Positions 26,640-35,758 of a stretch of DNA of 64,000 nt are shown in pieces. The translations under genes and the position numbers were made by a program. Location of the stretch: contig CAXXUY010000011.1 of NCBI GenBank assembly GCA_963664715.2, positions 62,001 to 126,000 on the forward strand, written 5' to 3'. The DNA is from JAPOXR01 sp963664715. GTDB taxonomy: Bacteria; Pseudomonadota; Alphaproteobacteria; Rhodobacterales; Rhodobacteraceae. Each line of letters opens with the position of its first letter. Position 1 is the first letter of the stretch. The notes below the pieces were generated by a model. That model searched no databases. It worked only from the letters and a program-made list of their open reading frames with translations, and was not told the origin of the DNA.

Positions 26640-27545
26640 TCAGTGTGAAACATCACCGACATGCATGAATTCGCGAAATGCTGCAGCGGCGCTGTTTAAT
26701 TCCGCATCCGCGGCCCAAGCCATTCCGACGTCCATGGTCGGAACCGAATCGGCCAACGAAGTTACCTCGACTCGTCGCCCTTCAAGTGACCATGGGCGAT
26801 AGACCATGTCCGACAGTATCGTGACGCCCATGCCCCCTGCGACGAACGACCTCACTGCCTCAAGCGAAGACGTGCGGAAGATTGTGTTGGGCCGATAAGC
26901 AGTCTTGTTCCAATATCGCTGCGCCGTGTTGCTAGCCTCGTCTACAGTCAGCATGATGTAGGGCTGTCGTGCCACGTCCGCTAGTGTAATTGTGCCCTGT
27001 GACAGAAGCGGATGCAGCGTTGGCAACCAGAGGCGCCGACGCGACTGCATCAGTGTTTCGAAATTCAATCCCTCTTGATCGATGATGTTGGATGTCAACA
27101 TCACCGCCAGATCAAACACGTCGGAGACCAGCCCATCCTCGATCGCATCTCGCGGGGCTTCGGTTAGCTGCAGGTTGACGCTTGGAAAGTAACGCTGAAA
27201 CCGTTCGAGAAAGGGCGGGATGTAGTAGCCCGCCACAGTATAGGTCAATGCCAGCCGGAGCCGTCCATGTATGTCATCCCTCTTGCGGCGGGGCGCCTGA
27301 ACCGCCTCGTCCACCGACGCAGTGATCCGGCGGGCGTGGTCCAGAAAGATGTTGCCTTCATAGGTTAGCGAAACGCCGCCACCGTGCCGGACAAACAGTT
27401 GAGTTCCGACGATATCCTCAAGCTGTTTTATGGCCGTGGTCAGTGCAGATTGTGAGACATTGAGTTCCTTGGCAGCAAGGGAGACCTGTCCGGCGTTTGC
27501 GACGGCGGTGAAATAACGGATCTGACGAAGAGTCGGTTGTTTCAT
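26640..27545 (-). CDS. LysR-family transcriptional regulator
   Basis: 301 residues. The N-terminal helix-turn-helix is standard (LRQIRYFTAVANAGQVSLAAKELNVS is the family pattern at about 5-30, then SALTTAIKQLEDIVGTQLF). A substrate-binding-like effector domain follows (RLRLALTYTVAGYYIPPFLERF). It is transcribed divergently from the TorT-like binding-protein gene across a 304-bp AT-rich gap. This is the usual arrangement for a LysR regulator activating the neighbouring operon in response to a substrate or intermediate. The likely target is the transporter and oxoprolinase operon. Confidence 0.88.
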   Translation of the reverse strand: MKQPTLRQIRYFTAVANAGQVSLAAKELNVSQSALTTAIKQLEDIVGTQLFVRHGGGVSLTYEGNIFLDHARRITASVDEAVQAPRRKRDDIHGRLRLALTYTVAGYYIPPFLERFQRYFPSVNLQLTEAPRDAIEDGLVSDVFDLAVMLTSNIIDQEGLNFETLMQSRRRLWLPTLHPLLSQGTITLADVARQPYIMLTVDEASNTAQRYWNKTAYRPNTIFRTSSLEAVRSFVAGGMGVTILSDMVYRPWSLEGRRVEVTSLADSVPTMDVGMAWAADAELNSAAAAFREFMHVGDVSH

Positions 27546-27849
27546 TTTCAGATATCACGGATTGCTTTTTTCAATTTTCTGCTAGCCACCATAAGCCCGC
27601 CTTTCTGCTCTCTCAAGCAGTGTACCGCCCAATTGAGTCAAAAAACTGGCTAGTTTTCCGTTACATTACGCAGATGCACCTCACAAATGCCAGCACAACT
27701 CGAAAATCATCATTCGGGCATATGATATCAAATTTATTGAATTCGATAACATTATATTCATATTTTACAATTTCAACCATTGCATACACACTTCCAACAG
27801 ATCGCCCTGAAGGCGACGAACATCTGAAATCTGTCCCTAGGAGGATGAC
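27546..27849. promoter_or_regulatory. Divergent promoter region between LysR gene and oxoprolinase operon
   Basis: 304 bp, markedly AT-rich around 27690-27790. It must contain the promoters of both divergent genes and the LysR-type binding sites; no single T-N11-A box stands out unambiguously. A consensus AGGAGG at 27839-27844 lies six bases before the ATG of the binding-protein gene. Confidence 0.5.
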
Positions 27850-28929
27850 ATGAAAACGTTACACAAACTCTTGTCGGCATCGTCTGCAGTGGCGCTGGCG
27901 CTGTGCCTCGGCGCAACTGCACAGGCCGAAGACTGGTTCCCATATTCGGTCGAAATCTGGGACCCGCCTTTCGATATGTCGAGCCCGCGCGACAGCCTTG
28001 ACTATGTGCCACTGCAAGGGGCAAGCCAGAAATGGGATCTCTGCATTTCATTCCCGCATATGAAGGATGCCTACTGGCTGGGTGTTGACTACGGAGTTGT
28101 CGAAGAAGCCAGGCGTTTGGGCGTAGCAGCGACCGTAGTTGAGGCTGGCGGGTATACCGAGCTCAACACCCAGATCTCGCAGATCGAAGATTGCGTATCG
28201 GCCGGAGCCGATGCAGTGATCATCGGTGCCATTTCCTTTGACGGACTCAACAATCTCGTTGGCGAAATCCGGGCGAAAGACATCCCCGTGATCGACGTGA
28301 TCAACGGCATGTCCTCAAATCAACTCTCGGCCAAATCCCTGGTCTCCTTTGGAGAGATGGGCGCAAAGGCGGGCCAGTTCCTGGCAGGGCGACACCCCAC
28401 CGGTAGCGATTCGGTCAAGGTAGCATGGTTCCCGGGACCCGCAGGGGCCGGATGGGTCGAAGCGGGAAATGCCGGCTTCGTGGGAGCGATCGAAGGCAGC
28501 ACCGTCGAACTGGTCGACACCAAGTACGGCGATACCGGTAAGGAGGTGCAGGCCAAGCTGGTCGAGGATACTCTCGAGACTCATCCCGATCTCGGCTACA
28601 TAGTGGGAACAGCCGTGACGGCCGAGGCCGCGGTCCCGATCCTGCGTTCACGCGCCCTGACCGACCAGGTCAAGTTGATCTCGTACTATTATACCCCCGG
28701 TGTGGACCGAGGCATCGCGCGCGGCCAGATTCTTGCTGCACCAACCGACTCGCCGGTTATTCAGGGCCGGATCGCGGTTGACCAGGCAGTACGCATCCTC
28801 GAAGGCGCGGATTACGTGGAACATGCAGGTCCGGCGCTCTACGTTGTAACGCAGGAAAACCATGGCGAGTTCGACCCGTCCTCGACCCTGGCACCGGAAG
28901 GGTTCCGCCCTGGCTTCACAGTTGAATGA
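27850..28929 (+). CDS. TorT-like periplasmic solute-binding protein of an ABC transporter
   Basis: 359 residues. A signal peptide (LLSASSAVALALCLGATAQA, cleavage near 26) is followed by a periplasmic-binding-protein type 1 fold. The segments WDLCISFPHMKDAYWLGVDY, VVEAGGYTELNTQISQIEDC and ADAVIIGAISFDGLNN closely follow TorT, the periplasmic TMAO sensor partner, rather than ordinary ribose-binding proteins. Here it is followed by an ATPase and a permease, so it most likely works as the binding protein of an importer. The operon's enzymes suggest 5-oxoproline or a related lactam as ligand; that is inference. Confidence 0.82.
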   Translation: MKTLHKLLSASSAVALALCLGATAQAEDWFPYSVEIWDPPFDMSSPRDSLDYVPLQGASQKWDLCISFPHMKDAYWLGVDYGVVEEARRLGVAATVVEAGGYTELNTQISQIEDCVSAGADAVIIGAISFDGLNNLVGEIRAKDIPVIDVINGMSSNQLSAKSLVSFGEMGAKAGQFLAGRHPTGSDSVKVAWFPGPAGAGWVEAGNAGFVGAIEGSTVELVDTKYGDTGKEVQAKLVEDTLETHPDLGYIVGTAVTAEAAVPILRSRALTDQVKLISYYYTPGVDRGIARGQILAAPTDSPVIQGRIAVDQAVRILEGADYVEHAGPALYVVTQENHGEFDPSSTLAPEGFRPGFTVE

Positions 28930-30497
28930 GACAGGGACCGGCCATTACCTCTCCCTCTCCGGCAACTTCGAACAGTGACACCTCGCCCGTAACGGGCGAG
29001 GTGTTGGTCGCGACCAGTTCCCTGACGAAGGATTATCCGGGAGTTCGGGCTCTGGATGCGGTGGATTTTGATGTCCGGTCGGGAGAAGTGCACCTGCTCT
29101 TCGGAGAAAACGGTGCCGGCAAGTCAACATTGATCTCGATCCTCGCCGGGGCCGATCAGCCCTCATCGGGTGCGCTCTACTTCAGGGGTCAACAGGTTTC
29201 GCTCAATTCGGTGCATGATGCGCGTGAATTGGGGATATCGGCAGTCTTCCAGGAGTTCTCGCTGATTCCCCAGATGACGGTGGAGGAGAACCTTTTCCTC
29301 GGAGCAGAACCCAGAAAGGGTGCGTTCCTGGACCGGCAACGTAGCCGCGAGCACGCGCGCCGGATTCTGGAAGAACTCGATTTCCGCATCGATCCGTTGG
29401 CACGCGTTGATCAATTGACCCGGGCGGAACAGCAAATGGTGGAAATCGCCAAGGCATTCCGGTCCGACCTGTCGGTGCTGATCCTGGATGAGCCGACCGC
29501 GTCACTGACCAGTCACGAGACAGATCAGCTGTTTGAACTGATCGGCGAGTTGACAGCGCGTGGCATCGGCATCGTCTACATCACGCACCGGATGGCGGAA
29601 ATTCGACGGATCGGCAACCGGGTCACCGTGCTGCGGGATGGCCGCTATGTCGACACGGTGGATGCGCAGATGGCTTCGGAGGCAGACCTGGTTCAATTGA
29701 TGACCGGCCGCGAGGTCGGCGAGATTTTCCCGGCGCGGATCGTTCAACATGCGGGCGGTAACGTGTTGACGATCAAAGACCTGACGACACGTGACGGAAC
29801 GGTATTGCGCGCGACGCTGGACGTGAATGCTGGTGAGATCGTGGGATTGGCAGGCCTGGTGGGTTCTGGCAAGTCCGAGGTGTTTCAGGCAGCATTCGGT
29901 ACGCGGGCGATCGCCAGGGGGCGTGTACGGTATCTCGGTCAGGTGACCACCGGCCGCGGCCCGAAAAGCAACATCAAGGAAGGGTTTCTCTACCTTCCTC
30001 CCGACCGGCGCTTCGAGGGGCTGGTCATGATGCGTTCGGCGCGTGAGAACATGACTCTGGCAGCGCTGGACATTGGTCCGTTCTCCAACGGCATGTGGCT
30101 AACTCCCATCAGCGAAAGAAGGACGGCGGAGGAACTTGCCGACCGGCTGAATTTGCAGCCGCGGCAGATCGAGCGAGCAGCGGACCAGTTTTCTGGTGGC
30201 AATCAGCAGAAGGTAATGCTGGCCCGCAGCCTGACGCGCAAATTCCGGCTGATCGTATATGACGAGCCGACCGTGGGCGTCGATGTGGGCACCCGAGCGG
30301 CGATTTACGAGTTCATTGTGGACCTCGCGCGAAATGGCATGGCGATCGTCCTGATCTCCTCCGACCTGTCCGAGATCGTCCATCTAAGCAATCGGGCATA
30401 CGTGTTCTACCGTGGTCAGGTGCAGGCGGAACTCCATGGCGCGGAACTCACGGAAAAGGCTGTCCTGGCGCATTTTTTTGAAAGGGAGGTGGCCTGA
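28926..30497 (+). CDS. Ribose-type ABC transporter ATP-binding protein (two ATPase domains)
   Basis: 523 residues, the RbsA/XylG length, with two nucleotide-binding domains. The first has Walker A GENGAGKSTLI near 60, the signature LTRAEQQMVEIAKAF, and Walker B LSVLILDEPTASL. The second has the degenerate Walker A GLVGSGKSEV near 310, signature FSGGNQQKVMLARSL, and LIVYDEPTVGVDVGT. It powers uptake with the permease encoded next. The annotated start overlaps the binding-protein stop by 4 bp (ATGA). Confidence 0.92.
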   Translation: MRQGPAITSPSPATSNSDTSPVTGEVLVATSSLTKDYPGVRALDAVDFDVRSGEVHLLFGENGAGKSTLISILAGADQPSSGALYFRGQQVSLNSVHDARELGISAVFQEFSLIPQMTVEENLFLGAEPRKGAFLDRQRSREHARRILEELDFRIDPLARVDQLTRAEQQMVEIAKAFRSDLSVLILDEPTASLTSHETDQLFELIGELTARGIGIVYITHRMAEIRRIGNRVTVLRDGRYVDTVDAQMASEADLVQLMTGREVGEIFPARIVQHAGGNVLTIKDLTTRDGTVLRATLDVNAGEIVGLAGLVGSGKSEVFQAAFGTRAIARGRVRYLGQVTTGRGPKSNIKEGFLYLPPDRRFEGLVMMRSARENMTLAALDIGPFSNGMWLTPISERRTAEELADRLNLQPRQIERAADQFSGGNQQKVMLARSLTRKFRLIVYDEPTVGVDVGTRAAIYEFIVDLARNGMAIVLISSDLSEIVHLSNRAYVFYRGQVQAELHGAELTEKAVLAHFFEREVA

Positions 30498-31513
30498 TGA
30501 TCGAGGACAAGACAGCCGGGAGTGCCGTGGCCCGCATGCTAAAGAAGGCCTTCGTCAGGCTGGGCATTCTGCCCTTCCTGCTGCTGGCCGCCCTGTTGAT
30601 CTTCACGCTGATGTCCGAGAATTTCCTGACCGTGCGCAATCTGACCAACGTGTTCAGGCAGTCGGTCTACCTGACGATCGTCTCTATCGGTCAGATGCTG
30701 GCGCTGTTGACCGGCGGCTTCGACCTGTCGGTCGGCACAATACTCGCACTCGCATCTGTGGTCGGCGCCATGGCAATGGCCGGCGTCTACACCGCGATGC
30801 CCGAGGCCGTTTGGTTGGCGATCTCCTTGGGCTGTCTTGCAGGAATTGCGGCAGGCACCCTGATCGGTGTTGTTAATGGTGTAGGTGTGGCCTTCTTCAA
30901 CGTCTCGCCCTTCATGATGTCGCTGGGCATGGCTTCGGTTGGGTTCGGTATTGCGCTCTATCTGACAGGTGGCGTGCCTGTATACGGGATGCCCGTCGAG
31001 TTCGGCGACACGTTCGGGTTCGGAAATCTCCTCGGAATCCCGACACCGGTGCTGGTTGTCGCCCTGCTGGTGTTGACACTCTACATCTTCCTGTACCGAA
31101 CGCCTTACGGTCGGCATTTTTATGCCGTAGGCGGCAATCTCAAGGCAGCATTGCTTTCGGGGATCAACACGCGCGCCACGCTCTTCTTCACCTATGTGCT
31201 TTGTGCATTCTTCGCCGCTGTGGCGGGGATGCTGCTGACCGCCCGGCTGGACACTGGGGAGGCCAATATCGGTGCTTCGATGCCACTGGAATCGATTGCC
31301 GCCTGCGTGATTGCCGGAGTCAGCTTGCGTGGTGGCACCGGACGACTGGAAAACGTCGTGCTGGGCGCGCTTTTCATCGGATTGGTACAGAACGGCATGA
31401 ATCTCGCCCGGATCGAAAGCTATCTGCAGACGGTTGTGCTGGGCGCATTGCTTATCTTGGCAGTGATCGCTGACCAGATTCGCCTGAATTACGTGGCGAC
31501 GTTGAAAGACTAG
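30497..31513 (+). CDS. Ribose-type ABC transporter permease
   Basis: 338 residues, RbsC/BPD_transp_2 family, with about eight to ten hydrophobic segments. The conserved GQMLALLTGGFDLSVGTILAL region (TGGFDLSVG) is present, and ESIAACVIAGVSLRGGTG near 270 is the family's cytoplasmic motif. Its start lies directly at the end of the ATPase gene (TGATGA region at 30495-30500), so expression is translationally coupled. It forms the inner-membrane channel. Confidence 0.92.
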   Translation: MIEDKTAGSAVARMLKKAFVRLGILPFLLLAALLIFTLMSENFLTVRNLTNVFRQSVYLTIVSIGQMLALLTGGFDLSVGTILALASVVGAMAMAGVYTAMPEAVWLAISLGCLAGIAAGTLIGVVNGVGVAFFNVSPFMMSLGMASVGFGIALYLTGGVPVYGMPVEFGDTFGFGNLLGIPTPVLVVALLVLTLYIFLYRTPYGRHFYAVGGNLKAALLSGINTRATLFFTYVLCAFFAAVAGMLLTARLDTGEANIGASMPLESIAACVIAGVSLRGGTGRLENVVLGALFIGLVQNGMNLARIESYLQTVVLGALLILAVIADQIRLNYVATLKD

Positions 31514-31523
31514 GGGGTACGCC

Positions 31524-32252
31524 ATGCGGGTGGATATCAACTGTGACATGGGGGAGAGCTTTGGCCTATACCGGATTGGGGACGACGCGGGTATCATGCC
31601 CTATATCACCCAGGCCAACGTCGCCTGCGGGTTTCACGGCTCCGACCCCAACCACATGCGAAGAACTGTAGCGCTGGCCAACAAGCACGGTGTCAAGGTT
31701 GGTGCACATGTCTCGCTACCCGACCTGCCCGGATTCGGGAGGCGGGAGATGAAGATCGATCGCGAAGAAATGACAAACATCATTCTCTATCAGGTCGGCG
31801 CGCTCATTGCCTTCCTGAAACTCGAAGGGATGGCGCTCAGCCATCTCAAGCCACACGGCGCGCTCTACGGAATGGCGGCCCGGCAGGAACATATCGCCGA
31901 GGCCGTCGCTGACGTCGCGACCCTGTTTGATGTGCCAGTAACCGGCATCACCGGAACATTTCACGAAGAGGTCTACATGAGACGCGGAGTAGGCTTCCAA
32001 CCCGAGTTCTTCGTGGACCTGGACTATGATGACGAGGGCCATCTGATCATGACACGGGAGCATGAGGCAGTCGCGCCCGAACTTGCCGCAAGCCGCGCGG
32101 TGGCCGCCGTACGCGACGGGTCCCTGACCACCGTTGGCGGCAAGACCCTGCCGGTGCACGCCGAAACGATTTGTATCCATTCCGATACGCCAAATGCGGT
32201 GGAAATCGGAATGGCGGTCAATTCTGCACTCAGCCAGCTCGATGCCGCGTGA
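31524..32252 (+). CDS. pxpA: 5-oxoprolinase subunit A (LamB/YcsF family)
   Basis: 242 residues, the family's normal length. Conserved blocks are DINCDMGESFGLY at the N-terminus, ANVACGFHGSDPNHM, GAHVSLPDLPGFGRREM, LSHLKPHGALYGMA and AETICIHSDTPNAVEI. With PxpB and PxpC it forms the prokaryotic 5-oxoprolinase that opens 5-oxo-L-proline to glutamate with ATP. PxpB and PxpC are encoded 1.7 kb downstream, separated by two biotin-enzyme genes. It starts 10 bp after the permease gene. Confidence 0.92.
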   Translation: MRVDINCDMGESFGLYRIGDDAGIMPYITQANVACGFHGSDPNHMRRTVALANKHGVKVGAHVSLPDLPGFGRREMKIDREEMTNIILYQVGALIAFLKLEGMALSHLKPHGALYGMAARQEHIAEAVADVATLFDVPVTGITGTFHEEVYMRRGVGFQPEFFVDLDYDDEGHLIMTREHEAVAPELAASRAVAAVRDGSLTTVGGKTLPVHAETICIHSDTPNAVEIGMAVNSALSQLDAA

Positions 32253-32283
32253 GCAGCCTGGCGAGTCAAACGGGAGATAATCC

Positions 32284-32523
32284 ATGACCAAACACGAAAT
32301 CAGGTCCCCCATTCCTGGCACCTTCTATCGAAAGCCCGCGCCTGAAGAACCACCCTTTGTGGAGATCGGCGATACCGTGGCCAGGGGTGATGTTGTGGCA
32401 CTCGTGGAAGTGATGAAGTCCTTTCACCAGATCGAGGCAGACGCCGAAGGCACCGTCTCGGGCTTTCCCTTGGAAGATGGCGAACCCGTGACAGCGGGGG
32501 CGACAATTGTCGAGTTGGATTGA
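32284..32523 (+). CDS. Biotin carboxyl carrier protein (stand-alone biotinyl domain)
   Basis: 79 residues, a single biotinyl/lipoyl domain. The modified lysine sits in VEVMKSF (K52-53 region), a variant of the usual A/V-M-K-M motif, flanked by GDTVARGDVVALVE and FPLEDGEPVTAGATIVEL. It carries the carboxyl group on biotin between the biotin carboxylase encoded next and a carboxyltransferase. It is shorter than AccB because it lacks the N-terminal linker. That, and its location inside the pxp operon, separates it from the housekeeping acetyl-CoA carboxylase carrier. Confidence 0.88.
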   Translation: MTKHEIRSPIPGTFYRKPAPEEPPFVEIGDTVARGDVVALVEVMKSFHQIEADAEGTVSGFPLEDGEPVTAGATIVELD

Positions 32524-32527
32524 CCTT

Positions 32528-33925
32528 ATGGGACAGGCTTTGCCCATCAGAAAACTGCTAGTCGCCAATCGCGGTGAAATTGCCTGCCGCGTGATCCGGG
32601 CAGCCAGGAAACTCGGGCTTGAATCCGTTCTGGCTGCGAGCCAGGCCGACACCGAAAGCCTCGCTGCACGGTTGGCCGACGAGGTGCGTGTGATCGGGCC
32701 GCCACAGGCGGCGAAGTCCTACCTCGATGCCAACGCCATCCTAACCGCCGCAAGGGAAAGTGGCGCGGACGCGATCCATCCCGGTTACGGGTTCCTCTCG
32801 GAGAATGCCGGATTTGCCGACGACGTAGAACGGGCTGGACTGATCTTCATCGGACCTTCGGGCGATACGATCCGACTGATGGGTGACAAGGTGGCGGCGC
32901 GCATTCAGGCAAGACGTGCGGGCGTGCCTACCGTGCCGGGCAGCGACGGTGTGATTGCCGATCTAGACGAAGCCGTGGCTCTGGCTGAAGGGATCGGCTT
33001 TCCGGTGATGGTCAAGGCCAGCGCGGGTGGCGGTGGACGGGGCATCCGCGTGGCCGAGAGTGCCGATGATTTCCGCAGATTGGCGCCGCAAGCCTCGTCG
33101 GAAGCAGCTGCGGCATTTGGTGACAGGGGTATCTATATCGAGAAGCTGATTGAAAAGGCCCGTCATATCGAGGTGCAGGTACTGGGCGATGGTCACGATG
33201 TCGTGCATTTCTACGACCGCGAATGCTCGCTCCAGCGGCGGCGGCAGAAAATCTGGGAAGAGGCGCCGTCGGCAGCGATCCATGACACGGCGCGTGCGCA
33301 CCTTTGTACGTCTGCGGTCAATCTGACAAAATCCGTCAACTATCGCGGAGCCGGGACGGTCGAATATCTGTTGGACGACATAACGGGTGAGTTCTACTTC
33401 ATCGAGATGAACACCCGTATCCAGGTCGAGCATCCGGTAACGGAGATGATATGTGAAACCGATCTCGTGGTTGGTATGATCCGGGTTTGCGCAGGCGAAC
33501 GGCTATGGCAAACCCAGGATGAAATCACCCGCACCGGTCATGCCATCGAAGTGCGACTCAATGCCGAAGACCCGGCCAACAACTTCATGCCTTTCCCCGG
33601 CACAGTGAACGGCCTGCAGATCCCGGAAGGTGATGGAATTCGCTTTGACCACATGCTCTATGACGGATGCGCCGTTCCACCTTTCTATGACTCGCTTCTG
33701 GGCAAGCTGATCGTCTGGGCACCAGATCGCTGCCAGGCAATCGCCCGGCTGGCTTCCGCACTCGAGAGCCTCGATATCAGGGGCCTGCCTACGACTGCTC
33801 CACTCTTCACGGCCCTGGCCGACAGCGCCGATGTTCAGGCCAACTCGATCCACACCGGCTGGATGGAAGCATGGCTAGAACAAAACACAGACAGACTAAT
33901 CCATCACGGGGAGACGACGGCATGA
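32528..33925 (+). CDS. Biotin carboxylase (AccC-like) of the oxoprolinase operon
   Basis: 465 residues from the ATG at 32528, five bases after the carrier stop; an in-frame GTG at 32507 would overlap it. The N-terminal domain reads KLLVANRGEIACRVIRAARKLG, the ATP-grasp domain has KASAGGGGRGIRV and ERECSLQRR-type YDRECSLQRRRQK, and the active-site stretch is FIEMNTRIQVEHPVTEM. It carboxylates biotin on the carrier with ATP and bicarbonate. No acetyl-CoA carboxyltransferase genes are nearby. The only carboxyltransferase-like partners are PxpB and PxpC, which resemble the carboxyltransferase part of urea carboxylase. Confidence 0.9.
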   Translation: MGQALPIRKLLVANRGEIACRVIRAARKLGLESVLAASQADTESLAARLADEVRVIGPPQAAKSYLDANAILTAARESGADAIHPGYGFLSENAGFADDVERAGLIFIGPSGDTIRLMGDKVAARIQARRAGVPTVPGSDGVIADLDEAVALAEGIGFPVMVKASAGGGGRGIRVAESADDFRRLAPQASSEAAAAFGDRGIYIEKLIEKARHIEVQVLGDGHDVVHFYDRECSLQRRRQKIWEEAPSAAIHDTARAHLCTSAVNLTKSVNYRGAGTVEYLLDDITGEFYFIEMNTRIQVEHPVTEMICETDLVVGMIRVCAGERLWQTQDEITRTGHAIEVRLNAEDPANNFMPFPGTVNGLQIPEGDGIRFDHMLYDGCAVPPFYDSLLGKLIVWAPDRCQAIARLASALESLDIRGLPTTAPLFTALADSADVQANSIHTGWMEAWLEQNTDRLIHHGETTA

Positions 33926-34794
33926 GTCGCTACGCTTTCGGAGGTGACGAGCATATTTTTGTCGAGGTCAACGAGGCGATGTCGCTGGAGGCGTTCTTTG
34001 CATCCCTCTCGATGACCAACGCCGTGCGTGCAGCCAAGATTGACGGGGTGACCGAAATCTGCCCGGCCAATGCTTCGTACCAGATCAAGTTCGATCCGGA
34101 CAAGATTCATCCCAATGCGCTGATGGACAACCTGATGCAGTTGGAAGCCGAAGCCGAAAGCGCCGAAGCCAAGCTGGAAACACGGATCATTGAGGTACCT
34201 GTCCTTTACCGGGACCCCTGGACGCATGAGACGCTGATGCGGTTCCGCGATCGACACCAGGATCCGGAAGGGACCGATCTCGACTATGCTGCCAGGATCA
34301 ACGGCTACGAAACAGTCGAGGCCTTCATCGAGGCGCATTCCGGTGCTCCATGGTTTGTCTCGATGGTCGGCTTCGTGTCCGGCTTGCCCTTCCTCTACCA
34401 GATGGTCAACCGATCGCGGCAGATCAAGGTGCCCAAATACCTCCGCCCGCGCACAGACACGCCAAAACAGACTGTAGGCTACGGCGGCTCGTTCTCCTGC
34501 ATCTATTCGGTACGCGGCGCAGGCGGCTACCAGATGTTCGGGATCACTCCAATGACAATCTATGACCCCAAGCAGGAAGTGCCATATCTGAAGGACTTCA
34601 TGGTGTTCTTCCGTCCAGGTGACATCGTCAAGTGGCGGCCACTTGACCGGGCGGAATACGACCAGTTTATCAGCGAAGTCCAGGCTGGACGATTCGAGCC
34701 CCGAATCCGGAACGTCGTCTTTTCCCTCGACGAGTTCAACGCGGACCTGGATGGCACCAATGCCAAACTGATGGAGGCACTCTATGCCGATTAA
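33922..34794 (+). CDS. pxpB: 5-oxoprolinase subunit B / KipI-like (AHS1) carboxyltransferase-type subunit
   Basis: 290 residues from the ATG at 33922, which overlaps the biotin carboxylase stop (ATGA); a start at 33871 inside that gene is less likely. Family landmarks are VPVLYRDPWTHETLMRF (the V-P-V-x-Y motif), MVGFVSGLPFLYQM (G-F-x-x-G-F/L-x-Y-L), VPKYLRPRTDTPKQTVGYGG and GGYQMFGITPM. It is longer than the usual 220-240 residues of KipI because of about 60 extra N-terminal residues. PxpB and PxpC form the ATP-dependent half of 5-oxoprolinase. The same two domains make up the carboxyltransferase of urea carboxylase. Confidence 0.88.
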   Translation: MSRYAFGGDEHIFVEVNEAMSLEAFFASLSMTNAVRAAKIDGVTEICPANASYQIKFDPDKIHPNALMDNLMQLEAEAESAEAKLETRIIEVPVLYRDPWTHETLMRFRDRHQDPEGTDLDYAARINGYETVEAFIEAHSGAPWFVSMVGFVSGLPFLYQMVNRSRQIKVPKYLRPRTDTPKQTVGYGGSFSCIYSVRGAGGYQMFGITPMTIYDPKQEVPYLKDFMVFFRPGDIVKWRPLDRAEYDQFISEVQAGRFEPRIRNVVFSLDEFNADLDGTNAKLMEALYAD

Positions 34795-35758
34795 CGTGAT
34801 CTCCGCCGGTATCATGACCACGATTCAGGATCTCGGCCGACCCGGATTCTACCACCTCGGCATTCCGATGGGTGGCGCGATGGACCGGCTTGCACTGCGC
34901 GCGGCGAATCTGCTCGTGGGCAACGATGAAGGCGCGGCTGCATTGGAAGCGGTTTTCGTCGGGCCGATTCTGGAGTTCACCGAGGATGCGGCAGTGGCCG
35001 TCTGCGGTGCCGAGCTTCCGCCCCGGATCGATGGCGAGGAACAACCGACCTGGGCCGCGCTGGGCGTCAGGAAAGGACAGATCCTGTCCTTCGATTTCCT
35101 CAAGGCCGGGGCACGGGCATACATAGCCGTCTCAGGCGGGATCAACACGCGACCCGCGCTCGGCAGCCGATCGACATATCCCATCGGTGCATTGGGTGGT
35201 GTTGACGGGCGCGCGGTGCAGCCGGACGATACCTTGCCGCTCGGACAGGCCGGCGGCAAGCCCAGACCGGGAACATCGGTTCCGGACGCACTCAGGCGGC
35301 TGCCGGGTGCCTCTGCAGAGTTGCGAGTGCTGCCAGGGCTATACTGGCACCGCATCACCGAAGCCGCCCAGAACGGCTTCTTCAAAGACACCTGGCAGGT
35401 CGCCAACGAGGCCGACCGGATGGGCTATCGCTTCAAGGGCGGGCGGCAGTTGGAATTCGTGCAGCGCGAACAACCATACAGCGCGGGTTCCAACCCCTCG
35501 AACATTACTGACGCCTGCTACCCGTATGGATCGATTCAAGTGCCCAATGGGGCCGAACCCATCGTGCTGCACCGCGACGCAGTGTCCGGCGGCGGCTACT
35601 TCATGCTGGGCACGGTGATTTCGGCAGACATGGACCTTATCGGCCAACTTCAGCCAAACACACCGACACAATTCGTCAAGGTGGATTTGGACACGGCTCT
35701 GGCTGCACGGAAGAGACGATCAGCCATTCTTGGCAAGATCCGGGAAGCAACTGCATGA
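34784..35758 (+). CDS. pxpC: 5-oxoprolinase subunit C / KipA-like (AHS2)
   Basis: 324 residues, normal for the family. It starts inside the last codons of pxpB. Conserved segments are IMTTIQDLGRPGFYHLGIP and GAMDRLALRAANLLVGND at the N-terminus, AYIAVSGGINTRPALGSRST, and HRDAVSGGGYFMLGTVISAD near 265. It is the partner of PxpB in the 5-oxoprolinase complex. It is the last gene of the operon that begins at 27850. Confidence 0.92.
   Translation: MPINVISAGIMTTIQDLGRPGFYHLGIPMGGAMDRLALRAANLLVGNDEGAAALEAVFVGPILEFTEDAAVAVCGAELPPRIDGEEQPTWAALGVRKGQILSFDFLKAGARAYIAVSGGINTRPALGSRSTYPIGALGGVDGRAVQPDDTLPLGQAGGKPRPGTSVPDALRRLPGASAELRVLPGLYWHRITEAAQNGFFKDTWQVANEADRMGYRFKGGRQLEFVQREQPYSAGSNPSNITDACYPYGSIQVPNGAEPIVLHRDAVSGGGYFMLGTVISADMDLIGQLQPNTPTQFVKVDLDTALAARKRRSAILGKIREATA

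Noticed and set aside
27850..28929. Calling the TorT-like protein part of a TMAO-reductase sensor system
   Set aside because: No TorS/TorR or TMAO reductase genes are present; an ABC ATPase and permease follow immediately, so a transport role fits better.
30539..31597. A 352-residue open frame on the minus strand
   Set aside because: Antisense to the ribose-type permease gene; its His/Gln-rich sequence is what the complement of membrane-segment codons looks like.
32284..33925. Reading the biotin carrier and biotin carboxylase as the housekeeping acetyl-CoA carboxylase subunits accB/accC
   Set aside because: The carrier lacks the AccB N-terminal linker and both genes are embedded, with overlaps, in the pxp operon. 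A dedicated role there is more likely.
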